Notes under the pieces: model-generated
The model's input: only the letters and a program-made list of their open reading frames with translations
The model's database searches: none
Told to the model about the DNA's origin: nothing
Translations under genes and position numbers: made by a program
Assembly: GCF_029320955.1 (NCBI RefSeq)
Contig: NZ_CP119757.1
Span: forward strand, 3,472,001-3,536,000
From: Flavobacterium sp. YJ01
GTDB taxonomy: Bacteria; Bacteroidota; Bacteroidia; Flavobacteriales; Flavobacteriaceae
Reading direction: 5' to 3'
Length of the DNA stretch: 64,000 nucleotides
Shown here: positions 34,777-44,179 of the stretch, piece by piece
Position numbering within the stretch: the first letter of the stretch is position 1
How the letters are laid out: each line of letters starts with the position of its first letter

Positions 34777-34812
34777 AAACCCCACAGGTTTTAAAAACCT
34801 GTCGGGTTTTTT
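34777..34812 (+). terminator. terminator of the S46 peptidase gene
   Basis: Left arm 34777-34791 and right arm 34795-34809 pair with one mismatch, followed by a T-run. Confidence 0.8.
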
Positions 34813-34835
34813 GTTGTTTTTAATTTTGAAAAGAA

Positions 34836-34901
34836 TGTCATCCTGAGCGAAGTCGAAGGCTTTCCAATCGGAACGGGTCTTCGACTTCGCTCAGACTGAC
34901 A
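34836..34901. repeat. dispersed inverted repeat
   Basis: TGTCATCCTGAGCGAAGTCG (from 34836) pairs with CGACTTCGCTCAGACTGACA (to 34901) with two mismatches. It lies between convergent genes. Confidence 0.8.
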
Positions 34902-34956
34902 AAAGAATAGATTATATGCTTTTGTTGGAATTTGGAATTTAAAAATTGAGATTTTT

Positions 34957-37900
34957 TTATTGAACTTTCACTCGAATTCCTTTTGTATGACTTGAAAATT
35001 CTGGGGCGTACATACTTTGAATTGTTGTAATTCCGTTTGAGAATTCTCCGCTATTATTTACTCGAATGTCGTATTCTAAAACATAAGTTCCTTTATTGAT
35101 TTGATCAAAGAAGAAATGTGTTGCGGCATCTTTTGTGCTCATATAATAACCTAAACCATCCTTGTACTTATATTCAGAAAGTACATTTGCTGGTTCAAAA
35201 CAAGAAGCTCGCATATCTTTTAGATGAACATATTCAGAATCTTCTTTAGCAGTAATAATCAATCGAACTGTAACTAAATCTCCAGTTTTTAAAGGATTTG
35301 AAACTGTTATTTTTTCAAGTTCGTTGCCTTTCAAAGTGTTTTTCTTCAAATACAATTCTTTCGAAACCGATAAAACTGATCCTGAGTTGTTTTTAATTTT
35401 ATCCAAATCTTCAAAATACTGCCAATAAATACCGCCAAAAGCAGGGACTTTAGATTTATTTTGAATTTTAATTGTAGCCATTTCTTTCTTCACTTCTTCC
35501 GCTTTCCAATTTAGTTTGATGTAACCTGTTTCGGCTTCTTTTTGGTTTTCGGCTAATTTTTTGGTTACCATTTTTTCATCTCCCAATTTAATAACGGTAT
35601 TGTCTTTTACAGAAAGCCAATCGGTTCCTTGCATTAGTAAAGCATAAATAGCTTCGGTTGTAGATTTTGTAGTCGGCCAGTTTTTGGTTTGTTTATTTTT
35701 TAATAGCCAGACTTTCATCGCATCAACCGATTTAGTGTCTTGCGTAACTTCGGCGAAAGCCTCTATTAATAAAGCCTGAGTTTCTATCGGAGCTTGATAC
35801 CAATACCAACCCGCTTTATTGGCAATCCAATACATTCCCCAATCTTCATTGTTTGATGCCGTTTCTTTCAAACTTTCGATGATTTTTTTAGCGCTTTCTT
35901 TCTCTCCAAAACGATTCAAAGTCAATGCGGCTAATCCTTTTTCGTAAAGAGAATAATTTAGCCAATCTTTTTTAGCGGTTTCTAAATATAATTTAGTTGC
36001 ACTTTTTAAAGAATCTGACAACGGATATTTTTCTAAATAAAAACTTCTCGCATACAAATAATGCAAATCAGAATACGGATTTATCCAGATTAGTTTGTCG
36101 GATTTTTTAAAATTTTTGATTCTGCTTTTATGATATTCTAAAAACTTATTGTCCAAAAATGGAATACTAGTTTTAGTAATTTGATCAATTTTATAATCAT
36201 CGTTTTTGCTGAGTTTTTCTAAATGTCCTAAACCAGCGATGATATGTCTTGTAATATATTCGCTTTCGTAACCGCCATCAAACCAAGAAAATCCGCCAGA
36301 TGGTTTTTGCTTTTGTTTCAGTTTTTCGAAAGTTGCTTCCTGAGAAGTTTTCATTTTCTCTAAATCAAATAAAATAGATAGATTTTTTTTCTTTTCATCT
36401 TCAGATTGAGCATCATTCAGCCACGGAGTTTCAGCCAAAATAAGTGATTTTAATTCTTCATTTTCTTCTAATTTAGAAGTTGGTTTGCCGCTTTTTTTCC
36501 AATTTTCGAAAACTGCTTCAATCTTCGGATTACTCGAAATAATTTCTGTGGCTAAAGAATTTGCATAATAACGAGCAAAAGTCTGTTCGGCACATTCGTG
36601 TTCGTATTCCATTAAATATGGCAAGGACTGAATCGCAATCCAAGTTGGGTTTGAAGTGTATTCTAACGTAAACTGATGATTTTTTAAAGTCGTAGAATTG
36701 TTATTTTTTAAATTCTCAAACGTATATTCTTTTGTAGAATTCTCGCGAACCCAAACAGGAATACTTTCTGTAACCAACATATTATTCGTCAGGACTGGAA
36801 GAATATTTTCTTCTCCATCCGAAAAATTTCCGGCTTTAGCTACAATTCTATATTGTACACCTTGTAAGCCCTCAGGAATTGTAATTGTCCAATTTGCAGT
36901 TGTATTTCCGTAAGCCGAAATGGTAAAGTTTTTAATGTTTTTTGCGTTTAGCATTTTTACATCAATTTGTTGCATGGTTACGGCATCAAAAAACTGCAAA
37001 CTTGCGATTCCTGTTTTCGCATCAGCGGTAACATTCGAAATTTTAGCGCTGATTACAATGGTATCTTTTTCTCTAAAAAATCTAGGGAAATTCGGCATCA
37101 CCATTAATTCTTTTTGAGTAATAACACTTTTTTCGAAATAACCAGAAACAGCATCTTTATTATGTGCAAATAAGCGAAGTTTCCAAGCCGTTAAAGCTTC
37201 TGGAGAAGTAAAATTGAAACTTACTTTTCCTTTAGAATCGGTTTTTAAATTCGGGAAAAAGAAAGTGGTTTCAGAAAGATTTTTTCTAGCTTTTACTTGA
37301 GTTAAAGCTTCCATCGCACTTTTGGTTGTGATCATAATAACTCCATTTTCGGCTCTGCTGCCATAAATTGCAATTGTTTTAGCATCTTTTAAAACATTCA
37401 TAGAAAGCACATCATTCGGATTTATAGAATTTATATCCGTAACAATTTTCCCATCAACTACATATAAAGGATTTTTCCCAGATAGAGATGCGGCTCCTCT
37501 AATTTGTACACCTTGTAATTTTCCAGGTAAGGCATTAGCAGTACTAGAAATTGAGTTGTCTTGCGGAGCAAATTCGGAATTCATCACTTTAGTCACAGCT
37601 CCTGTTACGGCCATCTTTTTTTGCGTACCATAACCAACCACAACAACTTCTTCGAGGCTGTTTTGTTCTTCTTTTAAAATAAAATCAATCGTTTTGCTTT
37701 TAGAAACTATTACAGACTGGCTTTTAAATCCGATGAGAGAGAAAACAAGTTGTTCATTTTCTTTCGCTTCAATTTCATAATGTCCATCAAAATCGGTTGT
37801 TGTAGTTCGTTGCGTATCTTTTATAGTAACACTCACGCCAGGAATTGGCATATCTGTAAGATCTGTCACAATGCCAGAGATCAATTTAGCTTTTGAAGAT

Positions 37901-39057
37901 TTTTTTACTTTTTTAGTTAATTGTCTTTGATATTCTCGTTGTAAATAAAGTACATTACTGCTATTGTTTGCAAAATCAATTGTTAATCCGTTTTGGAATT
38001 CTTTTTTTACCGGAATTTTAATCAATGCTTCGTGATTCTGAACCGAATAAATTTCTTCAGAATATATTTCGTTTTCATAATTAGCTGTTGCAATTATATA
38101 TAATTCTGGAATTACAGAAGTAATTTTTATAGAAACAAAACCGTCTTTTGCAGCATCTAAATTGGTTTGAGTTATAGAAAACAAACGACTTTCGTCAAAT
38201 TTATCTTTGCTTTGTTTGAGTTTAAAATCGGAAGTTTTTTCAATTAAATTTCCGAAACTGTCTTTTGCAGAAAATACAATTTTATAGTTACCAGATTTAT
38301 AATTCGTAATAAAATCTAAAGCAAGCGTTTTGTCTTTTTCAGTATCGATACTTTTAGAAAAAAGTAACGTTTCGGCTGTTTTTTTATTTACGTTTTGATT
38401 GTTTTCATACGGAAATAATTTTTCAAAATCAGCATCTGAAATAGTTGCGAAATCAGGTTTAGGAAAAACTCTTGATTTGAATTTCGGAGAAAAAGGATCT
38501 ACATAATAAATTTTTATTTCGCCTTTTATTGGTAAAAATTCGCCATTTAAATTTGTACTTACAAACTGAACTTCGTTTTTGTTTTTCGTCGAAATTTCAT
38601 TCGCAATTAAAGCATTTAGTTCTAAATCATGATAACCAACTTTTACAGAAGTGCTGGCATCGTGCGTTTCTCCGTTAATATCCGTAACAGTTGCATTTAT
38701 CTGGTAATTGTAAATTGGAAGCTGTTCTTTGTTTGAATTCTTAGAAGGAACGGCAGTAAAATCTATTGTAAATTTTCCAGAAGCGTCAGTTTTGGTTTCT
38801 CCAGTCGCTAAAACTTCATTGTCTTGAAATTGATTGAAAAAAGTTCTTGCAAAAGAAGTATGGCGCGTAACGGTGTACGTAACTTTTGCATCAGAAATAC
38901 TGCTTCCGGCAAAAGCTTTTGCAATTCCTTTCACTTTAACCAATTGATTAACTTGAAAACTTTCTTTTTTTGGTTCAAAAGTCACTTCAAATTTTGGACG
39001 TTTGTATTCTTCAACAGAAAAATAATTTTGTGAGTTTTCAAAATCAACGCATCCCAA
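34957..39057 (-). CDS. alpha-2-macroglobulin family protein, C-terminal part, with SusC-like insert
   Basis: The 1366-codon frame continues the protein begun in 38982-41057; a frameshift separates them. It starts within the macroglobulin domains (NYFSVEEYKRPKFEV). From about residue 390 to 586 it carries a carboxypeptidase-regulatory-like domain (ISGIVTDLTDMPIPGVSVTI, TTDFDGHYEI) and a TonB plug (VVVGYGTQKKMAVTGAVTKV, NPLYVVDG, IYGSRAENGVIMITTK) without a barrel. Next come the MG7-like start (ARKNLSETTFFFPNLKTD) and the thioester domain with CAEQ (codons 36583-36594), keeping the Cys and Gln needed for a thioester. Members trap proteases or guard the periplasm. The TTG start at 39057 is artificial. 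Confidence 0.85.
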   Translation of the reverse strand: MGCVDFENSQNYFSVEEYKRPKFEVTFEPKKESFQVNQLVKVKGIAKAFAGSSISDAKVTYTVTRHTSFARTFFNQFQDNEVLATGETKTDASGKFTIDFTAVPSKNSNKEQLPIYNYQINATVTDINGETHDASTSVKVGYHDLELNALIANEISTKNKNEVQFVSTNLNGEFLPIKGEIKIYYVDPFSPKFKSRVFPKPDFATISDADFEKLFPYENNQNVNKKTAETLLFSKSIDTEKDKTLALDFITNYKSGNYKIVFSAKDSFGNLIEKTSDFKLKQSKDKFDESRLFSITQTNLDAAKDGFVSIKITSVIPELYIIATANYENEIYSEEIYSVQNHEALIKIPVKKEFQNGLTIDFANNSSNVLYLQREYQRQLTKKVKKSSKAKLISGIVTDLTDMPIPGVSVTIKDTQRTTTTDFDGHYEIEAKENEQLVFSLIGFKSQSVIVSKSKTIDFILKEEQNSLEEVVVVGYGTQKKMAVTGAVTKVMNSEFAPQDNSISSTANALPGKLQGVQIRGAASLSGKNPLYVVDGKIVTDINSINPNDVLSMNVLKDAKTIAIYGSRAENGVIMITTKSAMEALTQVKARKNLSETTFFFPNLKTDSKGKVSFNFTSPEALTAWKLRLFAHNKDAVSGYFEKSVITQKELMVMPNFPRFFREKDTIVISAKISNVTADAKTGIASLQFFDAVTMQQIDVKMLNAKNIKNFTISAYGNTTANWTITIPEGLQGVQYRIVAKAGNFSDGEENILPVLTNNMLVTESIPVWVRENSTKEYTFENLKNNNSTTLKNHQFTLEYTSNPTWIAIQSLPYLMEYEHECAEQTFARYYANSLATEIISSNPKIEAVFENWKKSGKPTSKLEENEELKSLILAETPWLNDAQSEDEKKKNLSILFDLEKMKTSQEATFEKLKQKQKPSGGFSWFDGGYESEYITRHIIAGLGHLEKLSKNDDYKIDQITKTSIPFLDNKFLEYHKSRIKNFKKSDKLIWINPYSDLHYLYARSFYLEKYPLSDSLKSATKLYLETAKKDWLNYSLYEKGLAALTLNRFGEKESAKKIIESLKETASNNEDWGMYWIANKAGWYWYQAPIETQALLIEAFAEVTQDTKSVDAMKVWLLKNKQTKNWPTTKSTTEAIYALLMQGTDWLSVKDNTVIKLGDEKMVTKKLAENQKEAETGYIKLNWKAEEVKKEMATIKIQNKSKVPAFGGIYWQYFEDLDKIKNNSGSVLSVSKELYLKKNTLKGNELEKITVSNPLKTGDLVTVRLIITAKEDSEYVHLKDMRASCFEPANVLSEYKYKDGLGYYMSTKDAATHFFFDQINKGTYVLEYDIRVNNSGEFSNGITTIQSMYAPEFSSHTKGIRVKVQ

Positions 39058-41057
39058 AACGGATGTTTGCCTTTTTCTTTATCGTAAACTTTATCATTTT
39101 CGTAATCAGCAGGTTCTTCTGCTTTAATGCGAAATTCGCCAGTTAAATCAGTTTTAGGCAAAATAAATTCGCCAGAAAAAGAACCAAATTCATTTGTTGT
39201 AACATCAAATTCTTTGATATTGATACCATTAGAATTTTCGACAGAGATTGTAAAAGATGTAAAAGGCACTACAGAAGATTTTTGATTGATTTTCTGCATT
39301 GCAATTCCTTTATAATAAACAGTTTGTCCCGGACGATAAATGGCACGATCTAAGTAAAACTGAACTTTTCCTGTGAAATCAACTTCTTTTCCATCTTCTT
39401 CATCTTCGTCATCATAATGCGTATTGTACGACAAGTAATTTTTATCAATATAAATCGTGTCTTTTGGCGTTGTTAAAGTAATTGGCTGATAACCATAATA
39501 TTTGTCATTAATTTCAAAAACGGCTATTCCATTTTTGTTGGTTTTAATGTTTGAAGATTGAGAATGAACGGTTACATTTTCTAGGGGTTTTCCTGTTTTT
39601 CGGTCTAAAACCTGATAGGTTTCGGCTTTATCAGTTTTAGTTCCAAGAACAATAAAATTAGAAACTGTAATAGTTTCAAATGCTTTTGCCTTTTGATCTT
39701 TTGAGTCAGATTCACTTTCAAAATAAACCAAATAAGAACCTGTTTCAAGTTGAGGCAAAACGACTTCTGTCGAATAATCCAGATAATCTTTTTTATTGGT
39801 GAATGTATACGATTGAGAAACAACTGGTTTTGCAGTTTGAACAATCGAATCTTTAATTTCGCTTTTTGCAATATAAGGTTTGCTTAATGCTATAACTTGA
39901 GTATTTGAAATTTTGAAAAAGGAAATTTTTAATTTCTCAACATTTTTGTATTGAATAAAAGCGCGCGTATTTTCGTTGCTATAAATGTATTTTTCGAGTT
40001 GGACATTTAAAGTTTTGTATAAAATATTCTCTTTTTTCTTAAGTGCGAGTTTGTACGCGTTAGATTTATTATTGATTTGCAAAATGCTGTCTAAAATTGC
40101 AATCGCTTTTATATTATTTTCTGGATTAATTTGTTTTGAAGCATTTCGAGAAAGGAAATCAGCTTTTTCTAATTGTATGTTTTGTATTAAAAGTACATTG
40201 TCTGTCTTTTTTTGAAGTGCGTTTAAAGCTTGTATATAATCTTTATCAACATCAATTACATTTTTTTTGAGAAATTGAATTCTGTCCCAAACGTTTTCGG
40301 CTGTTGTACTGTTTATTTCTTGTTTTTGATAAAGTTTTAAAACGGTCTTAAGATTTTCGTTTGAAACAGAATCAAAATTTAATTTTATAAAATCATTTGA
40401 ATTTCCTAGAAGCTCTTTTTTTGACGATAGAAATTCTTTTTTCTGAATTTCCCACGAACGTACTTTTAGAGATTGAATCGAAATATTTTCAGCAACTACA
40501 TAATTTAATACGTTCAGCGTTTTGAATTTCTCAGTTGTCTCATAATCAAAAATGGCATCATATTTAGTTAAAGATGTATTTTTTAGAACGGCTTCATTTT
40601 CCATTGAACTTTTTAATGCAAGATCAATTTGTGTGTTGAAATTTTTTTCGGACCACGTTAGGAAATCGTTGTCAAGCTCTGTTGTATTTGTTCTTCTTTG
40701 AATTAGATATCTGTTTCGAACATAATAATCGTTTAGACATTTGGCATAAACCAAATTCAAGATTGCTTTTGATGGAACAGTAACGCGATTAATATCAGTT
40801 TTAAGATTGTTTAAAATTTTAGTCTGCGCATTTTCATCAACAACCTGTAAATATTTAGATTGATAGAAAAAGCATTTTATCATTAGAACTTCGTCTTTTT
40901 GACTTATTGCTTTTTTGTAGATTTTGTCGACTATTTCGCTTGCAGATTTTACTTTTCCTTCATTTTCTAAAGCAATAACTTTATCCCATTTTTTATCATT
41001 TTGTTGTCCAAAAATTATCGTCGAAATCAATAAGAATACAAATACTATATTTTTCAT
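38982..41057 (-). CDS. alpha-2-macroglobulin family protein, N-terminal part (frameshifted)
   Basis: A 691-codon frame starting with a signal peptide (MKNIVFVFLLISTIIFGQQ). No lipobox Cys is present, so the protein is probably periplasmic. Residues 20-430 are helical and repeat-like. The MG2-type domain FYLDRAIYRPGQTVYYKGIAMQ follows near residue 575, then SFSGEFILPKTDLTGEFRI. After HPFWDAL the frame ends in a nonsense tail (ILKTHKIIFLLKNTNVQNLK), while the -1 frame continues the family sequence. With the downstream frame the full protein would be about 2030 residues. Confidence 0.85.
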   Translation of the reverse strand: MKNIVFVFLLISTIIFGQQNDKKWDKVIALENEGKVKSASEIVDKIYKKAISQKDEVLMIKCFFYQSKYLQVVDENAQTKILNNLKTDINRVTVPSKAILNLVYAKCLNDYYVRNRYLIQRRTNTTELDNDFLTWSEKNFNTQIDLALKSSMENEAVLKNTSLTKYDAIFDYETTEKFKTLNVLNYVVAENISIQSLKVRSWEIQKKEFLSSKKELLGNSNDFIKLNFDSVSNENLKTVLKLYQKQEINSTTAENVWDRIQFLKKNVIDVDKDYIQALNALQKKTDNVLLIQNIQLEKADFLSRNASKQINPENNIKAIAILDSILQINNKSNAYKLALKKKENILYKTLNVQLEKYIYSNENTRAFIQYKNVEKLKISFFKISNTQVIALSKPYIAKSEIKDSIVQTAKPVVSQSYTFTNKKDYLDYSTEVVLPQLETGSYLVYFESESDSKDQKAKAFETITVSNFIVLGTKTDKAETYQVLDRKTGKPLENVTVHSQSSNIKTNKNGIAVFEINDKYYGYQPITLTTPKDTIYIDKNYLSYNTHYDDEDEEDGKEVDFTGKVQFYLDRAIYRPGQTVYYKGIAMQKINQKSSVVPFTSFTISVENSNGINIKEFDVTTNEFGSFSGEFILPKTDLTGEFRIKAEEPADYENDKVYDKEKGKHPFWDALILKTHKIIFLLKNTNVQNLK
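39034..39044 (-). other. frameshift site in the alpha-2-macroglobulin gene
   Basis: On the minus strand the sequence TTTTGAAAAC contains two homopolymer tracts. Adding one T or one A restores a continuous frame from DALI into ENSQNYF or KNSQNYF. There is no canonical X-XXY-YYZ slippery heptamer, so a single-base deletion or a sequence error is more likely than programmed frameshifting. Confidence 0.75.
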
Positions 41058-41274
41058 AAGAGAGTTTTAATCTATAAGAGGATTAAATTTTAAAAAAGGT
41101 TGGGAAGATTTCAAATTATTTTTAAAAATAGTTTTCGTACAAATTAATAATTTATTTTTAAAACCAAATAGAGCATTCTATATTTCCTTATTTTTGAAAA
41201 ATAATTACAGCGTTTTATTAGTTATTTGCTATTTCGATTAACCGATGAAACAGTTTAACGATTAAACATTTTAA

Positions 41275-42630
41275 ATGAAAACACATTTCATCGCCATTGG
41301 CGGAAGCGCAATGCATAATCTGGCATTAGCATTACATAATAAAGGATATCAAGTTACAGGAAGTGACGATGCAATTTTTGAACCTTCAAAATCAAGATTG
41401 GAGAAAAAAGGAATTCTTCCGGCAGAAATGGGTTGGTTTCCAGAAAAAATCACTTCGGATATTGACGCTATTATTTTAGGAATGCACGCCAAAGCTGATA
41501 ATCCTGAATTATTAAAAGCACAGGAATTAGGTTTGAAAATTTATTCATATCCTGAATTTTTATACGAACAATCTAAAAATAAAACGCGTGTTGTGATTGG
41601 TGGTTCGCACGGAAAAACAACCATTACTTCGATGATTTTGCATGTAATGCATTACCATAATATTGCAGTTGATTATATGGTTGGCGCGCAATTAGAAGGT
41701 TTTGATACAATGGTTCATCTTACCGAAGAAAATGATTTTATGGTTTTAGAGGGTGATGAGTATTTATCTTCACCAATTGATAGACGCCCGAAATTTCATT
41801 TATACCAACCCAATATTGCGTTGATTTCTGGAATTGCTTGGGATCATATTAATGTTTTTCCAACGTATGAAAATTATGTAGAACAGTTTGAGATTTTTAT
41901 TCAAAAAATTACAAATGGTGGAATTTTGGTTTATAACGAAAATGATCCTGAAGTAAAACGCGTTTCTGAAGCGGCAACAAATCCAATTAGAAAAATTGCT
42001 TATTCAACTCCAGAATATTCTGTGAGTGACGGTGTAACACTTTTAAAAACTCCAGAAGGAGATATGCCAATCGAAGTTTTTGGAGCACATAACTTAAATA
42101 ATCTTGCTGGAGCAAAATGGATTTGCCAAAATATGGGCGTTGATGAAGCGGATTTTTACGAAGCAATTGCAAGTTTTAAAGGTGCATCTAAACGTTTAGA
42201 AAAAATTGCTGAAGGAAAAGGAAAAGTCGCTTATAAAGATTTTGCGCATTCGCCAAGTAAAGTTGCTGCAACTACAAAAGCGGTAAAAGAACAATATCCG
42301 AACAGAACTTTAGTTGCTTGTTTAGAATTGCATACTTACAGCAGTTTAAATGCTGAATTTTTGAAAGAATATGAAGGCACTTTAGAATATGCAGATGTTG
42401 CAGTTGTTTTTTATTCGCCAGATGCTGTAAAAATCAAACAATTAGAAGAAGTAACTTACGAGCAAATCGCAAATGCTTTCAATAGAAAAGATTTGATTAT
42501 TTATACAAATCCTGCTGAATTTAAAGAATATTTATTCAACTTAAATTTAGATAATTCTGCTCTTTTATTAATGAGTTCTGGAAATTATGGAGGATTGAAT
42601 TTTGATGAAGTAAAAGGTTTGATTAATTAG
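41275..42630 (+). CDS. mpl: UDP-N-acetylmuramate:tripeptide ligase (murein recycling)
   Basis: A 451-residue Mur-ligase-family enzyme. Evidence: N-terminal HFIAIGGSAMHNLALALHNKGYQVTGSDD, the ATP loop VVIGGSHGKTTITSMI, EGDEYLSSPIDRRPKFHLYQP and IAWDHINVFP. The last three are typical of Mpl, which joins UDP-MurNAc with L-Ala-gamma-D-Glu-meso-DAP for cell wall recycling, as distinct from MurC. It acts in the cytoplasm. It is a single gene with a strong terminator. Confidence 0.95.
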   Translation: MKTHFIAIGGSAMHNLALALHNKGYQVTGSDDAIFEPSKSRLEKKGILPAEMGWFPEKITSDIDAIILGMHAKADNPELLKAQELGLKIYSYPEFLYEQSKNKTRVVIGGSHGKTTITSMILHVMHYHNIAVDYMVGAQLEGFDTMVHLTEENDFMVLEGDEYLSSPIDRRPKFHLYQPNIALISGIAWDHINVFPTYENYVEQFEIFIQKITNGGILVYNENDPEVKRVSEAATNPIRKIAYSTPEYSVSDGVTLLKTPEGDMPIEVFGAHNLNNLAGAKWICQNMGVDEADFYEAIASFKGASKRLEKIAEGKGKVAYKDFAHSPSKVAATTKAVKEQYPNRTLVACLELHTYSSLNAEFLKEYEGTLEYADVAVVFYSPDAVKIKQLEEVTYEQIANAFNRKDLIIYTNPAEFKEYLFNLNLDNSALLLMSSGNYGGLNFDEVKGLIN

Positions 42631-42660
42631 AGAATTTGATAATTAGTCAATTAGATAATT

Positions 42661-42693
42661 TGCCGATTGTTTTGTACAATCGGCATTTTTTTT
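42661..42693 (+). terminator. mpl terminator
   Basis: TGCCGATTGT (42661-42670) pairs with ACAATCGGCA (42676-42685), followed by eight Ts. Confidence 0.9.
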
Positions 42694-42747
42694 ATTGAAA
42701 TTTTCTAACTGACACATTCACTAATTTTCTAATTCTCTTTTCTTTAT

Positions 42748-42781
42748 TTGAAAGATTTTTCTTCTTTTTTGTATATATTCG
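42748..42781 (+). promoter_or_regulatory. radC promoter
   Basis: TTG (42748-42750), 23-nt spacer and TATATTCG (42774-42781), one mismatch to TAnnTTTG. The ATG follows 18 nt later. Confidence 0.5.
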
Positions 42782-42799
42782 CTCTTTAAATACTATAAT

Positions 42800-43489
42800 A
42801 TGGAACAATCTCATTTTCCAATTACCAATTGGTCTGAAGATGATAGACCTCGGGAAAAGTTAATGCTAAAGGGGAAAAGTGCTTTAAGTGATGCCGAGCT
42901 AATTGCCATCTTAATAGGTTCTGGAAGTCGAAATGAATCTGCAGTAGATTTAAGTAAAAGAATTTTAAAGAATAGTGAAAATTTAAATGCTTTAGGGAAA
43001 ATGAGCATTGCACAGCTTACTAATTTTAAGGGAATTGGTGAAGCAAAAGCAATTACAATTATCGCCGCTTTAGAGCTAGGAAGACGGAGAAGGGCAGAAG
43101 AAGTAGTTGAGTTAAAGAAAATAACTTCGAGTAAAATTGCTTTTGAAATTATGCAGCCCATAATTGGTGAGTTATTGCATGAAGAATTTTGGGTGCTTTT
43201 TCTTAATAATTCAAATAAAGTAATCTCTAAGTCGCAACTAAGTAAAGGAGGAATTGCTGGAACTATTGTAGATCCAAGATTGGTTTTTAAATTAGCATTA
43301 GAAAATGGTGCTACTGCGTTGATTTTGTGTCATAATCATCCGTCAGGAAGTTTGATTCCAAGTGATGCAGACAAACAAATTACAAAGAAGATGAAAACCG
43401 CTGGAGAAATCTTAGATGTTAAAGTTTTAGACCATTTGATTATTACTGAATCAAAATATTATAGTTTTGTAGATGAAGGAATTTTTTAA
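42800..43489 (+). CDS. radC: RadC-family JAB/MPN domain protein
   Basis: A 229-residue protein with an N-terminal helix-hairpin-helix region (LTNFKGIGEAKAITIIAALELG) and a C-terminal JAB/MPN metalloprotease-like domain with the metal motif HNHPSG ... D (LCHNHPSGSLIPSDAD). Although named a DNA repair protein, its function in repair is disputed; the motif implies a metal-dependent hydrolase. It is the first gene of a tight plus-strand group with yjjG (3 nt gap) and a secreted protein. Confidence 0.96.
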   Translation: MEQSHFPITNWSEDDRPREKLMLKGKSALSDAELIAILIGSGSRNESAVDLSKRILKNSENLNALGKMSIAQLTNFKGIGEAKAITIIAALELGRRRRAEEVVELKKITSSKIAFEIMQPIIGELLHEEFWVLFLNNSNKVISKSQLSKGGIAGTIVDPRLVFKLALENGATALILCHNHPSGSLIPSDADKQITKKMKTAGEILDVKVLDHLIITESKYYSFVDEGIF

Positions 43490-43492
43490 CTC

Positions 43493-44179
43493 ATGAATAC
43501 CAATATTACAGACATTTTTTTTGATTTAGATCACACGCTTTGGGATTTTGATAAAAATTCAGAAATGGCTTTTGATCGTATTTTTAAAGAGAAATACCAA
43601 GAAATTGTTACGCAGGATTTTATCAAAGCTTATATTCCAATAAATCAGGAATGCTGGAGATTATACCAAAATGATCAAATCACACATCAGGAATTGCGCT
43701 ATAATCGTTTAAAGCTTTCTTTTGACGCTTTAAAGTATGTTGTTTCTGAAGAAAGCATTTTTGAGATTGCCAATGATTATATCGAGTTTCTTACCGACAA
43801 CAATTATCTTTTTGATGGAGCTATTGAAGTTTTAGAATATTTGAAACCAAAATATAGACTTCATATCATTACAAACGGATTCGCAAATGTTCAGGATAAG
43901 AAAATCAATAATGCTGCGTTAGGAAGTTATTTCAGCACCATTACAAATTCTGAATTGGCAGGTGTTAAAAAGCCAAATAGTATTATATTTGATTATGCAA
44001 TCAATTTAGCAAAAACTTCTAAAGAAAATAGCATTATGATTGGTGATGATTTTGAAGCCGATGTCACAGGAGCTTTAAATGCTGGTCTGGATGCAATATT
44101 CTTTAATGAGAAAAAATTGGATGTTTCCGGAGATTATAAACAAATTAACCATTTATTAGAACTAAAAAAATATTTATAA
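43493..44179 (+). CDS. yjjG: YjjG-family noncanonical pyrimidine nucleotidase (HAD)
   Basis: A 228-residue HAD-superfamily phosphatase. Motif I is FFDLDHTLWDFD, motif II IITNGF, motif III around Lys in GVKKPNSIIFDYA, and motif IV IGDDFEADVTGALNAG. Length and the DxDHTLWDFxxNS start match YjjG (TIGR02254), which dephosphorylates noncanonical pyrimidine nucleotides in the cytoplasm. It begins 3 nt after radC, and its stop overlaps the next gene by one base. Confidence 0.9.
   Translation: MNTNITDIFFDLDHTLWDFDKNSEMAFDRIFKEKYQEIVTQDFIKAYIPINQECWRLYQNDQITHQELRYNRLKLSFDALKYVVSEESIFEIANDYIEFLTDNNYLFDGAIEVLEYLKPKYRLHIITNGFANVQDKKINNAALGSYFSTITNSELAGVKKPNSIIFDYAINLAKTSKENSIMIGDDFEADVTGALNAGLDAIFFNEKKLDVSGDYKQINHLLELKKYL

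Noticed and set aside
39034..39057. Programmed -1 frameshift in the alpha-2-macroglobulin gene
   Set aside because: There is no canonical slippery heptamer aligned with the reading frame and no strong hairpin was noticed just downstream.
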